DNA of 64,000 nucleotides. It comes from Lentinus brumalis (taxonomy: Eukaryota > Basidiomycota > Agaricomycetes > Polyporales > Polyporaceae). Of this stretch, positions 13,028-24,008 are shown one piece after another. A program made the position numbers and the translations under genes. Under the pieces are notes generated by a model. It saw nothing but the letters and a program-made list of their open reading frames with translations, was not told the origin of the DNA and searched no databases. The stretch lies in the NCBI GenBank assembly GCA_001792895.1, contig MARA01000007.1, forward strand, positions 1,723,730-1,787,729. Direction: 5' to 3'. How positions within the stretch are numbered: position 1 is the first letter of the stretch; every line of letters starts with the position of its first letter.

Positions 13028-13667
13028 TCATTGCTGCTTTGGTCGTTTCGCTGGACAGAAAACTTGAGATACTGGGTCGTAGATCACATGCCCAGCGGAC
13101 ACATACCTCCATACTTGCTGCGCGCTGTCAACCTGCCCACCACACCGCTAAAGTCAAGCGTCCCGCGGACCACCTTGTAACTGCATGTCGGAGATGGTGA
13201 GCGAACGCGCGGTCAGTCGTGACACACGAGACGCACCGGACACCAGGAAGATCCTGCGCACGCCCACCCCTAATCAGCACCACACTGTGGTCCTGCAAGT
13301 TGTGGCCCTCTCCCGGCACATATGCCTGGACGGTCTTGCCGGTGCTCAGCTTCACCTTGGCCACCTTGCGCTTAGCGGAGTTGGGCTTCTTCGGCTTTGC
13401 GATGACCACCTGGCTGACAACGCCCTTCTTCTGCGTGTTCCCCTCAAGCAGCGGTGATTTGGACGCCTTGGACTTCTTCTTGATGTTCTTCCGGCGTGTG
13501 GCTTGGTTCAGCGTGGCGGCAGCGGGGAGGGATGGATGGAACGAGCGACATGAAGAGAAGTGAGGAAGTACAGAGCGAGCACAGCTAGGAGCGAGTGTCC
13601 TCTGGAGCAACGAGGAGGCCGACCATGGTCGTGCGACCTGCGCGGTGAGTCGAAGGGCGGAGAGCAT
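13028..13667 (-). CDS. MRPS12: Mitochondrial small-subunit ribosomal protein uS12m
   Basis: Decoding-centre protein of the mitochondrial ribosome. Exon 1 (13237-13667) encodes a basic presequence ([18 protein letters not shown]...) followed by the S12 core: [50 protein letters not shown], and the hallmark [20 protein letters not shown] and DLPGVR. Introns at 13181-13236 and 13051-13106 (56 nt each) restore the conserved ending: exon 2 gives [13 protein letters not shown]...SKYG and exon 3 gives AKRPKQQ, with TGA at 13028. The spliced product is 175 residues. Without splicing, translation would run into the intron and miss the conserved tail. The gene is divergent from the next one by about 50 bp. 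Confidence 0.93.
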
Positions 13668-13716
13668 GGTGGCCGCTGCTTGAGCTCTGCCAAGGGCGCT
13701 AGCAGGACGTCGCGGT

Positions 13717-14720
13717 ATGACCTGCCCTAAACGTCCTCCGCCTCAGCTTTGGCGCTGGCCTAGGGCATCTCTGCTGAGCTCTTTCCTCGGGTGTATCTGC
13801 TTGTGCCGCTCATTGCATCTTTCTTACTTTCTTTCTGGTTCGCCCTGGGTGGACGACGACGCTACTGCGACGCGCACCTTGCTGGATATCCCCCATGGCA
13901 GCACACCTTCCTCGAAGCCTTCGCTGCTTTATGCACGTTACATCCTGACTCGTCCGTCTGTGCGTCTCTCTTGGAGGCCACACATCAAGGCCCAGTTGCA
14001 AGAGGCGATGGCTCGCTGCTCCAGCCGCTTGCAGAGCCCGATGAGAGTCCACGGCCAGCGGCCCTAGCCGAAGACAGTTTCATCCAGACCGCGTATCGCA
14101 CATGTTATACCGCCAACCGTGCTGTGGCCGTCGACGAGGCTGGGAAGGCGCTCTTGCTGCTCGATCCTGCCATCAAGCAGGCAGAGGTCTCACCGGACCC
14201 GACATACGGCGAGGATGGAGAGGACAGGACATATGGACGGGTTCCGTGTGATCACGACGATTGCTCTGGCGAATATGAGTACGAACGAGCCGTGATGCGC
14301 TCCGAGGTGTCACGACTAGTTGGGCTGTGTCAAGCTCTGCGCCGTTTGCTCTCCGCCATGGACGCGGGCGAAGACTGTCTCACTATCCATCACCTCGGCA
14401 TCACGGTCCTCGGGCGCACAGAGGACTTCGCGTTGGCCCCCCGTCCTCCGGGGCATCGGTATGTGTGCACCCAAGCATCTGCATTGTCGCTGACCGCAAG
14501 TGCAACACAGAGTACTCCCTGCGCGCGACTATTGTCCGGAGAATCTGTGTGCTCTTGCGCTTCCTCCCGTAGAAGACTTGGAGGCCGCACTTGAGGCTGT
14601 CTGTCATGTCTCGTGAGGACCGCATCACGGTCATCCAAGATGCGTTTGAGTGCCTGGAGGCATGCCAGCGGAACTGCTCTACCGCCAACGCGTTCAGCGT
14701 TCAGCCTCCAGAAGAACTGA
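13717..14720 (+). CDS. Unrecognised protein, gene model uncertain
   Basis: A frame open from 13764 to about 14459 looks coding (acidic and Tyr/Cys-containing, e.g. [19 protein letters not shown] and [17 protein letters not shown]) but has no ATG of its own. The nearest upstream ATG is at 13717 in another frame; an intron of about 53 nt (13849-13901) would join the two. An intron starting GTATGT at about 14460 and ending ACAG at 14510 leads to [21 protein letters not shown] second, 56-nt intron then gives a stop at 14720; without it the frame stops at 14616. A hydrophobic segment near the start could be a signal anchor. No family is recognised. Other open frames continue to 15098, so the 3' end may be different. 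Confidence 0.35.
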
Positions 14721-15362
14721 GCAGCCCCAACGACACACCAGCCTCACATCCTGAATATCACATCGGTCTACCCCTACCTCGCGACGTCACCCATCGCTCT
14801 CTCCTCGTCGTGTTACGGCTGTGCCCGGCTTGTCAGCGTGGTCAGTGAAACGCGCCAGCTACGGCTCGGCCTGAGAGGCTGCTCAGATGCAGTGGCCTTG
14901 CCCTCCAGTCTTCCGGCTCCGTTGGGCGGGGATATCGACGCAGCGCTCCCGGCAAAGCTACTTGACGACGTGGGTCGCTTGAAATGTCTCAAGTATGATC
15001 CGCCAGCAAGGGAGCCGCTGTCATTCGATGATGTAGAGGGTAGATTAGTGCAATGTTCCATCTGGACAGTTCAGTCGCAGCCGCAAGGGACTACATAATC
15101 ACATACGTACATCCATCCTAGGCCCAGTCCAACTGTACCTCTAAAACATGAAGATGAATGATGAATGTCTATGTGTGTGTGAGCGCTGTGAGCAGGATAA
15201 TGGTGTCGAGTCTCGACGAAGGGGAGGGGGAGGCTCATGATCAAGCGCCAGAAGACTGCACGCGTGATCACACGCGCGTCTGACGCGCTCGGACGCGTCT
15301 TGCTTTTTGGCCACAACAAACGCGTTTCGCGCCCCCGTTCGTCCTTATAACCTCCCTGAATC
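14721..15362. other. Intergenic or undefined 3' part of the previous gene
   Basis: Two overlapping open frames (to 14848, and a GTG-initiated one to 15098) look moderately coding but could not be joined convincingly to the gene before them. The right half should hold the promoter of NSE2, which starts at 15363. Confidence 0.3.
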
Positions 15363-16950
15363 ATGCCTGTAGCATCCTCGTCTCGCGCAAGCAAGCGCCA
15401 CCGACGTGCGCCCTCGTCCGACATCGAAGAAGACGGCCCAAGCCAGGCCCGGCCACGACAGGAGGAAGAAGACGTCGAGATGGACGAGGAAGAGCAGCAG
15501 CCGCGTCGCTCCAAGAAGGACAAGAAGAGACAGGCGAACCAGGACGACTCTGACGCAGAGCCCAACGTCGACGACGAGGATGTTCCCGTCCCGGAGATCA
15601 AGGACCAGCCTCTGGATAGGGTCACGGGGCAGAAGGTCCACGGTCTTGCGGGAGACTGGGCCGTGCTGCGCGACAAAGTCCACTCGCAGAGTTACAACTT
15701 CGTGCGCGAAGTTGGCGCGGCAGTTGCGGAGTTCACAGAGGGCGAGAAGGGGGAGAAGGTACGTCGTGCCCATATGTGATTGTGTAGAAAGTCAGTTCCA
15801 TGTCCGGCGGACTGTCTACCACCATAACGCGTCGCTACTCCCAACCTCAGTATTTAAAGGACGCGTACGGTGTCCGTATGATTGATGATACCCACAGCTG
15901 ACGCGTGTAATGTGGGTTCCTGGCGGCGGCGGTCAACGCGCGTATGGCATGGCGCGACGGGCACAACTCGCGCGTGGACAGTCACGATGAATTTGCTGTG
16001 TTCGTTCGTAGGGATGGATTCTTTGCTCGCCAGAAATCTACCAGGCGCTCAGACGTTTTTATTTACGGATGTGTGTTCCTCGGATGCGCTAACTCGGTAT
16101 CGTAGGCTCTAAACACAGTCGACTGTCTCATGCGTGAATTGCTCGACACGGAGCAGGAACTAAACTCGCACGAACAGGCACTGGACGATATCTACAACAG
16201 GATATCCAGAGGGGACGAGATTGTGAGTGTGTTGGAAGCCGACGCTTCATGTATGCTTATTTATACGTCGACGACAGGTCGGTGTCACGGATGTGTACGA
16301 AAAGCTCGTCAAAGAGAAGCTGAACGCTTACAACTCAAAGACTTCGCGTCAGAAGTACGCTAAGAGCGATCCCTACCAGAAGTTCAAGCAGGCGATCTAC
16401 GTGAGTCTTCATGAACGACCTCCGTGCACAATTGCTAAGTGCATTTCTTTTGTAGGAAGTACATCACCCCGACACTGCTATGCCGCCGGTGGTGGATTTG
16501 ATCCCTCGAGGTTTGTGGCCATTGACTTCTTTAACTAGCTTCGTGCTTATACTTGGCGACAGAGGACGGCGACGTCAGCGACGACGACGACGACGAAGTA
16601 CAAATTGGCGGCGTCACCCAAGACTACAAATGCCCTCTCACGCTCACGATCCTCGACGACCCATTGACCTCGTACGTGTACACGAGCGATGCGCATCATA
16701 GTTTCTCATCCCTGATCTCACGCCTTGCAGAAAACAATGTGGTCATTCCTACTCGGCCTTTGCGATAAAAGAGTACCTCGGCCCGAATCGCACAAAGAGC
16801 AAGGAGTGTCCCGCTACTGGGTGCCATAAGCTGATCTGCTTGAACGATCTCGAGGAGGACAAGGACCTCGCCAGGCGCGCGAAGGAGGCGGCACGACGTG
16901 AGCGTGCTCGTGAAGAAGACAGTGATGATGACGGCGAAGTCATCGAGTAG
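15363..16950 (+). CDS. NSE2: SUMO E3 ligase Nse2/Mms21 (SMC5-SMC6 complex)
   Basis: SP-RING SUMO ligase docked on the SMC5-SMC6 complex, acting in DNA repair and chromosome maintenance. The N-terminal exon (from ATG 15363) is a charged, low-complexity leader, then DWAVLRDKVHSQSYNFVREV. After a long intron (about 15759-16106) come helical exons ALNTVDCLMRELLDTEQELN and VYEKLVKEKLNAYNSKTSRQ that bind Smc5 in known orthologs. The SP-RING spans two exons: GVTQDYKCPLTLTILDDPL, then, after an intron ending at about 16730, KQCGHSYSAFAIKEYLG and KECPATGCHKLICLNDLEED. The Cys/His positions CPLT, CGH and CPATGC match the zf-Nse pattern. An acidic tail ends with TAG at 16948. The unusually long first intron stands out against the usual 50-60 nt. 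Confidence 0.9.
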
Positions 16951-17489
16951 TCGTGCATCTGCCCCGGGTCATCGTTCTCTCTCTTGTCACCCTGCTTCCG
17001 AGTGCGTCGCCTGTTCTCGTTTCTTTTTCTCCATTGGCACTGTACTGTACCGGCGTAATATTACGCTAGATCTTATGTATAATCGTTACTAACTCATTGG
17101 TATGTGCATAGGCCGCGTCGGATGCGCCCTTGACCGAAGCGGGAACTGCTTAGATCGGAAATCTGACGTTGAGTCCTAATAAGTATCTTTCCCGAGACAA
17201 CATCCAGCACCGCTTCACTCTCAACCTCCACATATGTTTCTCCCATCGGACCACTTGTTGTAGGGCACGCACATGACTGCTCAGGTTGGATTTATCTCCG
17301 CGTTTCAAGCCAATTTTGGGTGCACGCTTCTTCGGAGAGCTCGGGACGCGCCTGAAGGCCTGACCCATCACTTATCAGCACTAGTAGGCGCACGCTTCTG
17401 GTCCGGATCCATCTCTCGTCGTCCGTCAACACGCAGGACCAGTGTACTGACAGCCAATACCCGGCCTGCCTACTGTAGCTACCACTGCC
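16951..17489. other. Intergenic, NSE2 3' end and promoter of oxygenase 1
   Basis: No gene is supported. An AT-rich patch at about 17040-17090 probably belongs to the NSE2 3' untranslated region. Confidence 0.4.
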
Positions 17490-19038
17490 ATGACTTCTGT
17501 TCTCCTGGGGGACGCGCACGGGATATCGGTCGTGGATTTCAAGCCCTTCTTGGACGGTTCTGCAAAACAGGACGTCGCGAACGCGATCCTCGACTCGTTC
17601 AAGCGTGTCGGGTTCGTCTATCTGATCAACCATGGTATCCCTGAGGAACAGATCAAGGGCATGTTTGATTGGGTGCGTGTCGCTTCGTTTTCTGGCACCA
17701 GGGTTAGTGATCGTACTCACAAAATGAGGTTTCCCAGTCGAAGCGTTACTTCGCTCAGCCGATGGAAGTCAAACAACAGGCGCCTCATCCCCCTTCTGGA
17801 ACTCACCATCGAGGTATGTGTAGCACTTCAAAGTTTCTTGGAGACTACTCTAACCTGGGCTGTAGGCTACTCCGCTCCTGGTCAGGAGAAAGTAGTCCAG
17901 CACGTGTATGACGACAACGAGCTCAAAGACGTCCGCGCCAAAGCCCCAGACGTAAAGGAAAGTTTCGAGTGCGGATGGGAAGATAACGCTGGCATGCCGA
18001 ACATCTGGTTGCCTGATGGGATTCTGCCTGGGTTCAAGGAAGCTTGCACGGACTTTTACTGGGTTCGGGGGTCTTCAAGTTGCTGTCCGCGTGTGCAGAG
18101 GTACTCAACGATGCGCTGCAGACTTGCCATGAGACGGAGCTCCAAGTCCTCCGAGCCATCACGATTGGCCTTGGCATAGACGAAGACTACCTGGTCAAGT
18201 ACCACCACGGGCACCATAACCAGCTGCGGCTGCTGCATTACCCCAGGTATGCTCTTCCGTGCCAACGTCGTTCACTTGAGAGAACCTCAGTTGTCCCTCG
18301 GTCTGCAGCGTTTCTGCTGCGCAGCTCAAGGATGAGAAGATCGCACGCATCGGTGCTCACTCCGACTTTGGTTCGATCACTCTGCTCTTGCAGGACGATG
18401 CGGGCGGTCTCGAGGTTGAGGACCCCAACAACCCCGGAGAGTTCAAGGTCAGCATGATATCAACACGTGCGGGCTTGCGAACGCTCGCTCAATGGAAATG
18501 TTCGATATGTAGAGTGCCCCACCAGTAGCAGGCGCGCTCGTAGTCAACGCTGGGACTTCATGATGCGATGTAAGTGCGCTACTATATCTGGACGCGTACG
18601 ATCGCGTACGGCATAGCATCTGAGGGCTACATGACCAGGGTCCAACGACGTACTTCGGAGCACCGTCCACCGCGTTCGGGCTCCTCCAAACGCGAAGACA
18701 GTGGACGGCATGGTCCCCGATCGCTACTCCATTCCATACGTACGTCCCCCTTACGTCCCTCAGCTCACCACATGTATCTCATAATCTCTGTGCATGCTAG
18801 TTCTGCTCACCGGTGAGTCTGTCCAGAGTATGACGTGATGATCTTCGGGCTCACGATGGTACTTATCAGGAACTCACCGCCGTGGTCGAATGCCTGCCCG
18901 GTACTTACACTGCGGACAAACCTCCCAAGTACCCACCAATTTCTGTAGGTGCATTAGTTCGCCAGCTTGCGATCTACTGAGTTGTCCTTCTCACAGGCGG
19001 GAGAATATATTCTGCGACGTCTTGCATCGAACTACTGA
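17490..19038 (+). CDS. 2-oxoglutarate/Fe(II)-dependent oxygenase, copy 1 (isopenicillin-N-synthase-like)
   Basis: Soluble oxidoreductase of the IPNS/2OG-Fe(II) superfamily. The start ATG at 17490 is the first after an in-frame stop. Exon 1 holds GISVVDFKPFLDGSAKQDVA and FKRVGFVYLINHGIPEEQI (the DIOX_N region). Later exons give SKRYFAQPMEVKQQAPHP, HHRGYSAPGQEKVVQHV, ELQVLRAITIGLGIDEDYLV and HNQLRLLHYP. The metal site is visible: IGAHSDFGSITLL supplies His and Asp, STVHRVRAP the distal His, and RYSIPYFCSPEL the 2OG-binding Arg region. The last exon (GEYILRRLASNY) ends with TGA at 19036. All family hallmarks are present, so it is probably active; the substrate is unknown. It forms a tandem pair with the next gene. 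Confidence 0.85.
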
Positions 19039-19545
19039 GAGGAAGTCGACCAGTGTCCGCCACCTTCAGATCTGTGCGGCCGCATGCCGTGCATCGCCTA
19101 CATTTAAATTGTAACGTGAGTTAGTCCTCGGAATTTGCTGATCCCGCGAACCTGACATCCACGCACTATGGTGTACTAGTACTCACCCCCTGATGTCATC
19201 AAAGATATGATTGTACACATATGTACCCTGTTGTCTCCGCAAAGCCGGAGTCATCCGGACCTATCAGCACAGACGACGAGGCATGCAGCGGTGCCTTGCT
19301 TGTCTTCCCATCGGCAAATGGAGCAGTTCGAGGTACCAGTAGTACATCGATATGCGTCCAGTGCTCGCGTCATCTGACAGGTGTGTGTGGGCGAGGAATC
19401 AGGCTGGTCCAGGCTTCGGCGTGCGCCGCCCAAGAACCCGGTCTTATATGAGCTACTGAACGCCCGTCCTAGCAGCATGATGTGGGTGATATAAAGCATT
19501 AAGGACCCGTGAATTTGTCGCACGACTGATCCACCCGTGAGTACT
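19039..19545. other. Spacer between tandem oxygenase genes
   Basis: About 500 bp without a supported gene. It contains the 3' end of copy 1 and the promoter of copy 2. No TATA element is obvious. Confidence 0.35.
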
Positions 19546-21160
19546 ATGCCACTGACTCTCTTGCAGACCCTCGCCGCCCCGTTCCGGAGGCCGCTCTCGT
19601 TCCATCGGCGTTCTGGTTCTAAGTCTACAGTAACATCAACCCGCTCGCCTGACACTGCAAAGCAAGTCGAAACCCCATCCTCTGCGACCAACGCTCTTAT
19701 CGGGGACGCCGGAGGAATCCCCGTGGTCGACTTCTCAGGGTTCCTCGATGGCTCTGCGAAGCAACAGACATCGACGGCTATCTTGAATTCCTTCAAGCGC
19801 TTTGGTTTCGTATATTTGAAGAACTATGGAATACCAACAGAAAAAGTCGACGAGATGTTCGACTGGGTACGGAAATGCTTAACGGGTTCATGATACCGGA
19901 CGAGCTGATCTGACTTTCGCAACAGTCCAAAAAGTTCTTCGCACAGCCCATGGAGGTGAAGATGCTTGCTCCGCATCCCGGCATCCCGCACATCAACCGA
20001 GGTTCGAGCCGTTCCACCTCTATTACCCAGCACCGGACTCACCGCGGCCGGTCATCATGCAGGCTACGTCGCACCCGGAGTCGAGAAGTTCACGCAGAGC
20101 AACGACTCGGAGGAGGTCGCACAGATGCGGAACAAAGAGCCAGACCTCATCGAGAACTTCTCGTGCGGACACGACGAGAGCGTCCTCGGCAAGAACATCT
20201 GGCTCCCAGAGGGCGTACTTCCCGGGTTCAACAAGGCGTGTCGAGACTTCTACTGGGTAGGCGGCCAGCCTCAGCTGAGGGCACACCGAATCAATGACAC
20301 TGGGCGCTGACCCCTCAGCTCGTCCGTGCAGAAGTGCTACGAGGTCGAAATTTCTATCCTGAGAGCGGTTGCAGTCGGACTGGGGATACCGGAAGACCAT
20401 CTGGCGAAGTCTCATTCAGGCAGAGACCAATCCCTGCGATTGATGCACTACCCCGCTGTCCCGGCGAAGAAGCTCGTCGAAGGAGAGATGTCGCGGATCG
20501 GAGCCCACTCCGACTTCAGCAGCATCACGCTGCTCTTCCAGGACGACGTCGGGGGGCTCGAAGTAGAGCATCCGGACCACCCAGGGGAGTTCATGGTGCG
20601 CACGGCATTCGGACGCAGCAATCGGGTTCAACTGTTCTTTGTCTCGCTGACATAAAATGCCACAGAGCGTCCCTCCCGTACCCGGCGCCGTCATGGTCAA
20701 CGCAGGGGACTTCTTGCAGCGATGTGAGCCCCCCCCCCCCCTTCATCTGCCCACACTCTCTCGCCACAATTCGTTTGGACATACGCTGACCTCGCTTGTC
20801 CAGGGTCAAACGACCAAATCCGCAGCGCACTCCATCGCGTACGCGCGCCCCCAGGGATGACAGACGGTATGACCCCAGACCGATACTCCATACCATACGT
20901 ACGTCCAGCTGCAGTGGGTGACTCCCTCCAATGAAGCAGCCGTCTGACGTAGCTGCGCAGTTCTGCTCGACAGACTTCGACCTCACTGTCGACTGCTTGC
21001 CCGGAACGTACTCTGACAGCAATCCGAAGAAGTATGAGCCAATCACTGTGAGCACGCATGGTGTCGCGACTTCAAGTTCGTTGCCCAGACTGAGCGTAAC
21101 CCGCACACGCAGGCAGGAGAGTACATCCAGCAGCGACTTGCCTCCCTATACGCCAAGTGA
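19546..21160 (+). CDS. 2-oxoglutarate/Fe(II)-dependent oxygenase, copy 2, with N-terminal extension
   Basis: Paralog of the preceding gene in tandem. The frame starts with ATG at 19546 (MPLTLLQTLAAPFRRPLSF, then a Ser/Thr/Arg-rich stretch) before the shared core GGIPVVDFSGFLDGSAKQQT and FKRFGFVYLKNYGIPTEKV. The extension is basic, without acidic residues for about 30 positions, which suggests a mitochondrial presequence (inference). Further exons: SKKFFAQPMEVKM, GYVAPGVEKF, EISILRAVAVGLGIPEDHL, and IGAHSDFSSITLLFQDD (metal His/Asp). After two introns follow LHRVRAPPG (distal His) and DRYSIPYFCSTDFDLTVDCL. The terminal exon GEYIQQRLASLYAK ends at 21160. One intron includes a run of ten C at about 20729. 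The central splice near 20330 leaves this copy slightly shorter than copy 1, so that join is uncertain. Confidence 0.83.
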
Positions 21161-21714
21161 ACCGCACGAGATCGTTGATCACGACATGTATGACACGTCA
21201 GGCAGAACTCAGATGTCTAAACCTAAATCCCACGACAAGCTCCGTACCGTGATCGAACACAGCTGCAAATCCTCAGGCTCGACGGACCGATATAATCCAA
21301 GAAACAATCCCAAGGGTACCCAGCTCGGGCCCCCCTGCTACAGGTCTGTCTATGCTCGGGTTGGAGTAAAAGTACACGGAATATGATACACAATAAATCA
21401 GCCCAGCTCGTGCTCAGAGGCGGTGTGGGGTCGTACGCGAGCCAGGCCGCATAGAAACGACCGCTCCTGCGATGCGCATGGCGTGGTATCGACAACAGGC
21501 GTAGAGCAGGATACAGGGGGTGTGAGGAGGAGCGAAAGCGTGAGTGGAGGGCGTCAGGGACTCGGATAGCTGTCGGATTCGTGAACTTGACAGCGAGGAG
21601 GAGGGGAGGTATAATGCGCGGCGATATGGTGTAGGGTATGGTATGCAAATATCCAGCGATGGTCGAAGGGTGCCCCAGAAACGAAGAGGAAGAGAAGCGG
21701 GATGGACGATGCGC
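21161..21714. other. Convergent intergenic region
   Basis: Lies between the stop codons of oxygenase copy 2 (plus) and the amidohydrolase (minus). Only short open frames without resemblance to known proteins are seen. Confidence 0.4.
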
Positions 21715-23523
21715 TTACTCCGGGGGGATCGGGTCAGGAGAAGGCGTCTTTTGTGGGAGGATCCAGCTCTGTTGGATGCGCCGGGCGACCACCGTGCCGT
21801 GCCGAATGGTCGTCCGCGAGAACGACGGGTTCAGGGCCGCGGAGTGGAGGGAGTCGTTGTCGTGGAGGAGAACGAAGTCGGCGATGGCGCCAGGTGCAGG
21901 CGTGAGCGATATCGGCGGCGAGCCCTTGTGGAACCCGCCGACGGCCAGACGGGCGTTGTTCGTGACTGCCTCCTGTAGGAACATGTGGTCAGAATGGCTG
22001 GCGCACGTATGTCAAACGGAGCAGGAGACTCACAAGAAGGGACCGGCAGTCGGTTTTCGTGCCCGCCTGGAAGACCGCAACGCCCAGCGGACAGAGACTG
22101 AGCGGGTCCACGGGGCCCTGCGGCGTGAACGCGTTCTCGACGTTGTTGACCGCCATGGCCACACGCAGCCCGTATTCGCTTGCGAGCTTCGGCACGTTCA
22201 GCGTCCCGCGCGGCGAGTACTCGAGCCCCCGGCCCATCATGTACAAATCGCTCGGCGGCAGGCCTACTAGCGTGATCGGAAGCCGCTCGTCCACGATCGC
22301 CGCCCGCAAAGCCGCCCACTCCTCCGGCGAGAACAGCGTGAGGCGTGTCGCGTGTCCGATGCATACATGGCACCCATGGCGCCACTGGCCTGTCTGGATC
22401 CGCTGCCGGAGCTGCTCGAGGACGTACCAGATGAGCGGCTCTGCGGTGTGGTCGAGGTTGTAGTCCAGGTGGAAGTCGACATGGATGCCGACCTCGAAGG
22501 CGAGCTGAAAGATGAGCTCGATGTTGCGCTTGGCCTGGGTGATGCTGCGCTCTACATATGGAGCCGAGCCAACAGCTTCGACACCATGTCGCCTGACGGC
22601 GGCTTCCAGCAGCGTGAAGTTGAGCCCAGGTCGGTCATCGTTGACCGATGCGAACAGGGGATCCTGAGCAAAAGCTAGCGCACAGAAGTCGTCAACCACG
22701 GGGGGGAAGACGTCAGAAGGGAGACAGTACTCACCTGCAATTTGTATGTGGCATATGTCCCGGTAGAGCTTGCGGAGGCGGAGGCCTGTGTCGACACACG
22801 CGAAGTGGACGGTCTCGTCGACCTCGACATGGGCGCGCATCAGCGTTACCCCGCACTCGATGCTCTGCGCGATCAGCTTCCTGCCTCGATCGTACAGATC
22901 CTCGAGATTAGTGGGGAAGGTGCTCTTCGCCTTCGCGGTGACGCGCAGGGCCTCGGAAAAGTGTCTGAGATCATCGCAGGAGTGAGCATGGGCAGCACAA
23001 ACCACGCTCGAGACAAACGGGCTTGCCGCGACGTCTTGAGCGTCTATTTAATGAGGACAACGTACCCGGTGACAAGCTCGTCGCATTGATCGAGCAGAAA
23101 GCACTTGTCGAGGTGGATGTGCGCATGGCAAAGGCTGTTAGGTTATCGCAAGATCGGCGTCGGCGTGAGTGCCAGAAAAGGCGGGGGCGAGATGGAAGAG
23201 CGGACGCACGCTGGCAAAAGTATTCCCCGGCCCTGCGCATCAAGCTCTGCTTGGCCCTGGCGAGGCGACCCCGCTCCCCGCCCTCCGTGCGCAGATCCTC
23301 CGGGGCTCAGGTGGTGGTGGTGGTGGTACTCGGGATGGCGCGCGGGCGAGTTGTGCCTGCTGCCGCCCTGGCTGACGCTGCGCGAGCCGTGCGGGGTGGC
23401 GAGCTCGACGCGGTCGACGCGGCTGCCGACGCAGTAGACGTTGTAGAGCGGGTCGGCGAGGGTGGGGTCGTCGGACTCGAACGGGAGGTGCACGTTGCGG
23501 ATGACGAGGGAGGGGTAGTCCAT
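21715..23523 (-). CDS. Amidohydrolase of the cytosine-deaminase-like family
   Basis: Metal-dependent TIM-barrel hydrolase (CodA/TRZ-like). The ATG at 23523 starts MDYPSLVIRNVHLPFESDD; a His-rich stretch follows. A GTGCGT...CTAACAG intron joins LLPA to LCHAHIHLDKCFLLDQCDEL, the HxH metal motif. The large exon (about 21989-22990) carries TLMRAHVEVDETVHFACVDT, GIHVDFHLDYNLDHTAEPL, HVCIGHATRLTLFSPEEW and LRVAMAVNNVENAFTPQGPV. The last exon (EAVTNNARLAVGGFHKGSPP...) ends with TAA at 21715. In bacterial CodA the positions of DYN and VNN carry Glu and Asp (HCDE and HDD), so catalytic residues differ here. Family membership is firm; the reaction is not predictable. The pair of nearby oxygenases hints at a small catabolic or secondary-metabolic neighbourhood, but that is inference. 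Confidence 0.8.
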
Positions 23524-24008
23524 GGCGGCCTCGGGGTGAGGCGGGCGTGCTGTGCGCGGTGGTGGCTGGGAGCGGGCATGTCGGTGTCGACGTCCATGGT
23601 GGGCGGGCGGGCAGCGCACACAGGGTAGTATATAAGCACAAATTTTGCGAGTTCCCCCGCGGTGTATGGTGATATAGTGGAGGTCGGGTGGCCCGGCATT
23701 TTGGGCCACGGAGGGTCGCTTGCTCGGGGCAGCTGCCGCGGACCCTGCGTATCCCGGCGCAACGGGCAGCGCTGCGAACCCTCTCCCCGGCCCGACCCCA
23801 GCCCACACGACCCCGGCCGCCCGGTGCGAACTCCGCATCCATCCATTATCTCCAGCTACGACAACATTAGGCTATACGAGTAGGCTTCACAGGCGATGCG
23901 CGGGCAGTGTACGTGAGTGTGCGACGAGATGTTCATGTCCGTCGTGATATGCAGAGACAGTGAGGTAGTGCGAATTGTGCATGCAAGGGAACGAAAGCGA
24001 GGGCCAAA
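23524..24008. other. Promoter of the amidohydrolase and 3' region of the next minus-strand gene
   Basis: GC-rich, with overlapping open frames on both strands that look like shadows. A TATA-like TAGTATATAAGCAC lies at about 23625-23638, roughly 105 bp upstream of the amidohydrolase ATG when read on the minus strand, and may be its core promoter. Confidence 0.35.

Noticed and set aside
13128..13236. uS12m ending at 13128 as an uninterrupted frame
   Set aside because: The last part lacks the conserved YKVVRG...SKYG tail, which appears after removing two 56-nt introns.
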